Below the pieces are notes generated by a model. That model was not told the origin of the DNA, made no database searches, and saw only the letters and a program-made list of their open reading frames with translations. The translations under genes were made by a program, and so were the position numbers. Shown one piece after another: positions 59,224-64,000 of a DNA stretch of 64,000 nucleotides; position 1 is the stretch's first letter, and the number at the start of each line of letters is the position of its first letter. The stretch is from Rhodocollybia butyracea (Eukaryota; Basidiomycota; Agaricomycetes; Agaricales; Omphalotaceae). Where the stretch lies: NCBI GenBank assembly GCA_015501585.1, contig JADNRY010000272.1, forward strand, positions 18,917 to 82,916, given 5' to 3'.

Positions 59224-59239
59224 GAGGCGGCGAGGTCAG
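59224..59239. other. 16-bp palindrome centre, candidate recombination core
   Basis: gaggcggcgaggtcag. Read in reverse complement it begins ctgacctcg, as the host block does at 3,703, and ends cgcctc, as the host block does at 12,878. This is the pattern of an 'empty' site for the 9.2-kb block, but flipped relative to the two genes. Confidence 0.6.
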
Positions 59240-59420
59240 GTGATCTGATAGTGAGTCACCCCTCCTGAGTTCGGCGTGGGCCATAGTCCGCGCTACCAGA
59301 TTATGTAAACTTTTTCATCTCTCTTCAGGTCCCCCATCCACACTAAGGTAAGTCGTCGTGCTAGTCGTATGCCGTAGCGTAGACGAATATTTATTGAGTG
59401 AGATTGCTCTGAGTATCGCT
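59240..59420 (+). promoter_or_regulatory. Inverted-repeat arm, NPWNAF side; half of a shared divergent promoter
   Basis: Identical to 12,879-13,059. Because both arms are the same sequence, the two divergent genes should start with the same leader, including the donor at 59,348 (AAG|GTAAGT) and a mirrored donor on the left. The likely acceptor on the right is ctatag ending at 59,550. Confidence 0.65.
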
Positions 59421-59590
59421 GAGAGGGCCGAAGGCCATAAATGAGAAGACTACTGCATGAGGAACGACGACAACTACGAGGAGCGACTATGTCAATTTGA
59501 CGAAGTGGTCCTCCTCGTACCTTACGCTAACAGTTTCATTTTTTCTATAGCCTAACCCTCTAGCAAATTTCTGACATTATTGACCATTCA

Positions 59591-61763
59591 ATGAGTAGCA
59601 ATTGGACTCAAAATCGAGAGTTTATTGCCGCGCTCAACAAGAACTTCGCTCAATTACCTCAGTCGTTCGCCGATTTTTGGACCAGTACGGGAGGCAGTAT
59701 CAACGAGGGCGGATACGTATCAGCACTGGGCGACGTTCTCAGAGTTCAATTCCAGGATCTCGTAACACAATTGTCTACAGGAAATGCCTCAAATGCTTCA
59801 GAACAACGGACTACACCACAATCCGCGTACAGCACACCGTTTGATTTCCAGCTAGAACAATGTAAGTTCATTCTATCAGGAAACCAAAACTACGTTGAGA
59901 CTAATTCCAGTCCAAAATTGTCTAGCACAACCAACTGTGGCACTCTCACTGTGCGATTTGCATCCCGAACAATGTAAGTTCCTTTTTTTGGAAACAGTTA
60001 CAGCTTTGAATCTCATCGCAGTCCAATCTTGTCTAGTACAATCATCTCATCCACCTCCCGGGCCACGTCGATTACTTTCACTACCTCCTATCCAAACTAT
60101 TCAAACTAAACTACCTCCAACATCTCCAATTCAACCCCTTCCAAAATCACCATTAACCGCTACACCGCCTCCAATTCCGCAATCGTTATCTCATTCGAAA
60201 CCACGTTCAACAGCTCCTTCAAATCCTTCACCTTGCTCAACACCTTCTACACCTACAATGACCCGAACGCGAGGAATGGATAAACTTTCTGCGGTGAAGA
60301 ACGCGAAGACGCGCGGTGGAAAAGCTCGAGTGTTGAACGCTGTTGCTAAAAAGCGACTTGTAATGGATTCGGCTACGATTGCTGTCCCTGTTGAACCTCG
60401 CGCTCCTAAGCGTACACTCCCTGCTCCAGAATCGGTTGAGCCTGCTCGTCCTCCTACACCTATCAGAATGGACGAGAAAGGACCAGCTACTGCGGTTGAA
60501 TATACAGGTACAGAGCAGTCAGCTGTGCTCAAAGCTGGCTGGAGTATCATCAGACGTTACTTTTTCGATGAAGTAGGGGCCGATGCGGTCTTGAATTACC
60601 TGAAGACGGTGAAGGACCCCGTTGGCAAAGCCCAGTTGCAGGAAAGGTTCTCAGCAGCCATGAGCTGCGAAGACGACGAAGCCCGGAACAGGGTTGCGGC
60701 GACGATTGAAGAAAGGCTGCAGCAATACGGTAGGCTTTCCTCAGATCATCTTTAATCTATGTATAAACTGTCCCCCATAGATCGTGCTCCTACCACAAAA
60801 CCAGGACCAGCTCCCAGAAAAAAGCGCAAGACTACGTTCAAACCGAATTTTGGCGCTCCCGAGGCGGCCTCTCGCTTCTTTACGCCAACCAAGCATACTC
60901 CCAGACATAGCCCTACTCCCTTTCCTAGCCCTCGTTCGCCTTCTGCCTCTTCGACTGCGCGAAAGGGTCATACGCGTCTCGACATCGCCGTTTCCAGTCT
61001 ACCACCAAGTTCGCCTTGTCCCAGCAATTTGTCGGTCAATGTCGGTGAGACGTTCCACCAAGAGGAGGATACGCCAGGGACTCTGGAGAAAACTTCTTCT
61101 CCTAACCGTGCAGTCGATGTTGAGGAAGCTCCGCCGGGTCAGAGGAAGAAAAAGAACCCGAAGAAGCTCCCAAAGAAACCGAGTACCTCTGCTCCTGCAG
61201 CTCCAGCTGAGCTGGATGATACTGGCAAGCTCACCGATGAGGAAGAGGAAGCCGAGGAGCAAGCTGCGCCACGAAGGTCCAGGAAAGGAAAGGAGAAAGC
61301 TCCGGTTTCTGTAGCTCAGCACGAGGAAGATTCATCTGACGCGGAGGCGAAATTTGCACCACGGAAAGCGAGGAAAGGGAAGGGCAAAGCCCCTGCTCCT
61401 GCAGACGAAGAGGATAAATCTGACCAGGAGGAACATTTAGTCAAGAAGAGGGGGAGGCTATCCAGAGAAACCATCGAACAAGCTCACGCTTTGCGCCAAA
61501 CATACCACGACGAGCTTGAGGCGTTAGCTCTGAAGGATGGGAAGTCCCTGGCATCGTTGTTAGCTGCCGTTGGCGATACAGTCCTCGACAATAGATCACT
61601 CAACCCATGGAACGCTTTCCAAGCGTACGCGACTCATCCGGAGGGTCTGGGCATGGAAAGGCAGGAGGACCAATCGATCGCCGATTTCAACGCGGAACTC
61701 CTTAAGCGCTGTTCACGAGGCCAGAGAGTCTTTGGATCGCGGGATTCGCGAGAATGCCTGTGA
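59591..61763 (+). pseudogene. NPWNAF-motif gene, 5' half only (right copy)
   Basis: Exons 1-3 and most of exon 4 are identical in translation to the intact gene (13,230-15,342). At 61,703, after the shared gaactcctt, the sequence changes to unrelated DNA, and the frame ends 20 codons later. The conserved core is cut just after the NPWNAF motif, and the second globular block and repeat tail are lost, so it cannot make the full protein. Confidence 0.9.
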
Positions 61764-62024
61764 GAACTTTTAGGTTGCGGGCTGAGTGTTTCGTGTTGGA
61801 CGGTTGCCTCTGTGGAGAGTAAGAATGGGTGTGAAGGGGAGCCTGGGAGACTTACCTGTCCACCGCCGTGAGAATAGCCAATACTCTCGGCTACAAACGG
61901 TCCTCGACGGTTGTTAAGATGCTTAGCGGTAAATTTCGAATTCTTTTTACCCTTTTGAATAACGCAAAGGACAAGGTTGTAGCTAGGAGAGGGTGAGCAA
62001 GGTAACGTAGCGTTCACAAGCATT

Positions 62025-62580
62025 TTAGCCCTGCGTGCCATCCCAATCAATATAACGGAGGGTTTCCAATATCTCCATGCGCGTCCAACCATTAAAAAGA
62101 GAACCTGACCGAATCCCCTGCCAACCGGTGCTCGTGGCGGGAAGGCTAGTGGCGTCCATGTCGAGGAAGACCACTTCAGACTCTTCAAAGCGTTTTTGAC
62201 CGATTTTCTTGCTGTATGGCCCATCAGAGGTCTTGGCACGGTTCTCTCGGCGTCGTTTCGTCTTCTGAGTCGGTAAGAGTAGGGAGAGGGGCATCAAAAA
62301 TTCCGGCATAGTCGTTGGTGACGCAGTCGTCCATGTCTTCGCTGGTGGGTTCCTCGCGGATGCTGTGGTTAGCACCTGCAAATTCGGGATCGAGTTTGAA
62401 TTCGTTGTCGGTGTCCTCGTCTTCTTCATCACCTGCCAAGCTGTCCTCTGATTCATTCCCTTCTTCCAGTCGTTGGAATCGGTCCGCCTCTTCGGCTGCG
62501 AGTAGATCTGCGAGGTCGATATCCAACAGCACGGCCCTGAGAGCACGCGTCTCGGATCGCGTTACTAAAGAAACAGTCAA
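62025..62580 (-). pseudogene. Unknown acidic protein remnant
   Basis: Frame 1 (62,580-62,224) reads LLDIDLADLLAAEEADRFQR and a long Asp/Glu-rich stretch; frame 2 (about 62,240-62,025) continues with RAKTSDGPYSKKIGQKRFEE and ends SLFNGWTRMEILETLRYIDW. A one-base shift near 62,240 is needed to join them. No family recognised. Confidence 0.4.
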
Positions 62581-62627
62581 TATTGTTCAATTATCACTTT
62601 TGAATAAAAGGCTCTGCGGTCCTGTGT

Positions 62628-62800
62628 CATTAGCCCTCTGTACTTTCCAAGAGACGACAGTACTTGAGGGCGCCCACATTGCTACGCAGTGAGATAAGAA
62701 AAAATAGACAGCAGCTTGTGCAGTTAGCCCTCTGCGCCACCAGAGACGACTGCACTTGAGGAGCGCGCACATAACTGTGTAGTAGAAAAGAAAAGAAGAA
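62628..62800. repeat. Two-copy imperfect tandem repeat
   Basis: Units starting ttagccctctg at about 62,630 and 62,725 share agagacgac, then cagtacttgag / ctgcacttgag, and an A-rich end. Confidence 0.6.
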
Positions 62801-63013
62801 CAAGAAGAAAATGGAAATAAAATCGCACTTGGAGGCATTGTACCTGTGTTGGTGGAAGCTAAGAATGCTTCAAGTTCAAGTGTCCGGTGTTTTGTTTTAA
62901 ACGGTTCACGTGGCGTGACTGTCACGCGATATTGTCCAAATTGCCTTTCAAAGTTTATAAGTATTCTCTATGCATCGACTGAGAGCTTCATTTCAATTCG
63001 CGCATAGCTATCG

Positions 63014-63800
63014 ATGGCCAAAGGGAAATCCGGTAACACGAAGAAAAGCACAAAGGAAGGCACCAGCGTTAGAAAGCACGGTAATCCGGGCAAGCTTCGC
63101 GGTGCGCCCTCAGGCTTGAAAACTTTAGAGTCTTATTTGCAGCAATACGTGAAGGCCACACCAAGAAACAAAAAGGCTTTTTGGGATGTCTTCTGGCCTG
63201 ATTGGTTGGAAATGTATCCTCCGATGCATAAAGTCGAAAAAGAAATCGGCGACACTCGAACGAGATAGTTCCCGAGGAGGACGATCAGGACATGCTCGAT
63301 GCTCGACAGGCTACTGTCATTGTAAGCTCTGTTTTTCAACAAGTGTCAAGTTTAACAAGCCTGACTATTGCGCCTCGAAAAATCCCTTTGCCAAATGGCT
63401 CTCCCAGCTAGATACGGCCAAAGGAGCTCCTCGAAGTCTCTCCGCTCTCAAGTTTTAATGAAACACCCAGACTACGTTGGAAAAATTCTTAAAGAATACG
63501 CGCGTCGTTTCGGCAAACCCAATGACGAAGATATGTATGACGGGGACGATACAGAGGGAGAAGAAGACGCCGAAAAGCAGGAGGATGGGAGTGACGACGA
63601 ATCTTTACCTCTCCGACGCATAACCATTGCGAAGCAATTCTTTGAAGCAGAAAGTGCAGAAAATCGGGCGTTGATGGAAGAGGAGGCTGAAGCAGATTAT
63701 CGAGTGCGGAAGGAAAGATACGAGAAAGCATTGAGTAGGGAGGGGCTGCTATCGGCGTGCGTAATGCGTATTGTTGCCTTTCTTTTTATTAGTATTCTCA
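63014..63800 (+). pseudogene. Mobile-island gene with HMG-like region, probably frameshifted
   Basis: Starts MAKGKSGNTKKSTKEGTSVR, then the block KATPRNKKAFWDVFWPDWLE; after a frame change VPEEDDQDMLDARQATVI up to a donor near 63,322; then NPFAKWLSQLDTAKGAPRSL and the acidic linker, and ITIAKQFFEAESAENRALME. The order (basic N-term, helical WxxFW block, NPFAKWL, a Lys/Pro HMG-like segment, helical end) is that of unnamed Agaricomycete mobile-island proteins, and the NPFAKWLSQL segment resembles NPWNAFQAYA of the NPWNAF protein. A shift near 63,235 suggests decay. Confidence 0.45.
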
Positions 63801-64000
63801 CAGAAAAAATTTCTATTATCCAGCCCTCCTAAATGAGATTGGGGCAATGATCGTTATCAAAGTAACGTTGACTACGGCAGCTATAGAATCGACTCCAGAT
63901 GTCGAGGACAATCTCTACAGCTTGAAGTAGATATTCTTACTCTCCTTCAAATACGCTGAGCTGATATTTTGCATCAGAGACTAACAAACCCCAAAAAAAT
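63801..64000. other. No supported gene at window end
   Basis: About 200 bp after the last recognised coding block; nothing seen. Confidence 0.4.

Larger units (their letters stand above)
54963..61703. mobile_element. Compact head-to-head Spt5-like / NPWNAF unit
   Basis: Divergent gene pair around a near-perfect palindrome: Spt5-like pseudogene leftward and the 5' half of NPWNAF rightward, with arms 59,043-59,223 and 59,240-59,420 and a 16-bp centre. The right side breaks off at 61,703, where the match with 15,342 ends. Confidence 0.75.

Noticed and set aside
1..64000. Operons, CRISPR arrays or other prokaryotic features
   Set aside because: Intron-rich eukaryotic genes throughout; no regular spacer arrays or ribosome-binding sites.

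Overview
The window is nuclear DNA of a filamentous basidiomycete, most likely an Agaricomycete. Genes are split by short GT-AG introns of about 50-60 bp, the ordinary genes have basidiomycete-like SIN3 and SYO1 architecture, and most of the rest is nested, partly decayed mobile DNA (Ty3, Copia and LINE remnants plus genes typical of Agaricomycete mobile islands).

Layout. (1) 1-3,702: broken minus-strand copy of an Spt5-like (NGN + KOW) gene, ending in a 181-bp repeat arm. (2) 3,703-12,878: a 9,176-bp block of ordinary host genes: the 3' end of an unknown gene, SIN3 (three in-frame stops), an intact single-pass membrane protein, and SYO1 (cut off at its 3' side). (3) 12,879-17,263: the same arm inverted, then an intact 1,239-aa gene I call the NPWNAF protein after a conserved motif. 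(4) 17,892-21,191: an intact ten-exon gene whose 945-aa product joins a Ulp1-type cysteine protease to a Crypton-like tyrosine recombinase. (5) 21-36 kb: a PWWP-domain gene, an unknown multi-exon gene, a small intact gene, and LINE and RecQ helicase remnants. (6) 36,934-43,020: a diverged head-to-head unit with an intact 1,379-aa Spt5-like gene and a decayed NPWNAF gene. (7) 43.7-48 kb: decayed Ty3 element with an intact extra ORF. (8) 49.3-52.4 kb: JmjC-like gene with one apparent frameshift. (9) 52.7-54.8 kb: Copia remnant and unknown material. (10) 54,963-61,703: a compact head-to-head unit, about 99.9% identical to regions 1 and 3, in which the two arms are separated by only 16 bp. (11) 61,704-64,000: unrelated decayed genes.

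The main result is a candidate mobile system. A divergent gene pair (Spt5-like to the left, NPWNAF to the right) shares a perfect inverted-repeat promoter/leader, and it lies next to an intact Ulp1-tyrosine recombinase. The pair occurs as an 'empty' site (16-bp centre at 59.2 kb), as a 'filled' site (9.2 kb of host genes between the same arms at 3.7-12.9 kb), and as an older diverged copy (41.6 kb). The host block is bounded by CCTCG direct repeats, and its two ends match the two halves of the 16-bp centre read in inverted orientation. This suggests site-specific recombination at the palindrome centre, with uptake or loss of host DNA. Neighbouring genes act on chromatin or transcription (Spt5-like, PWWP, JmjC, RecQ), as expected of a large cargo-carrying element. 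The exact element borders, and whether the 99.9% duplication is real or an assembly effect, cannot be settled from the sequence alone.
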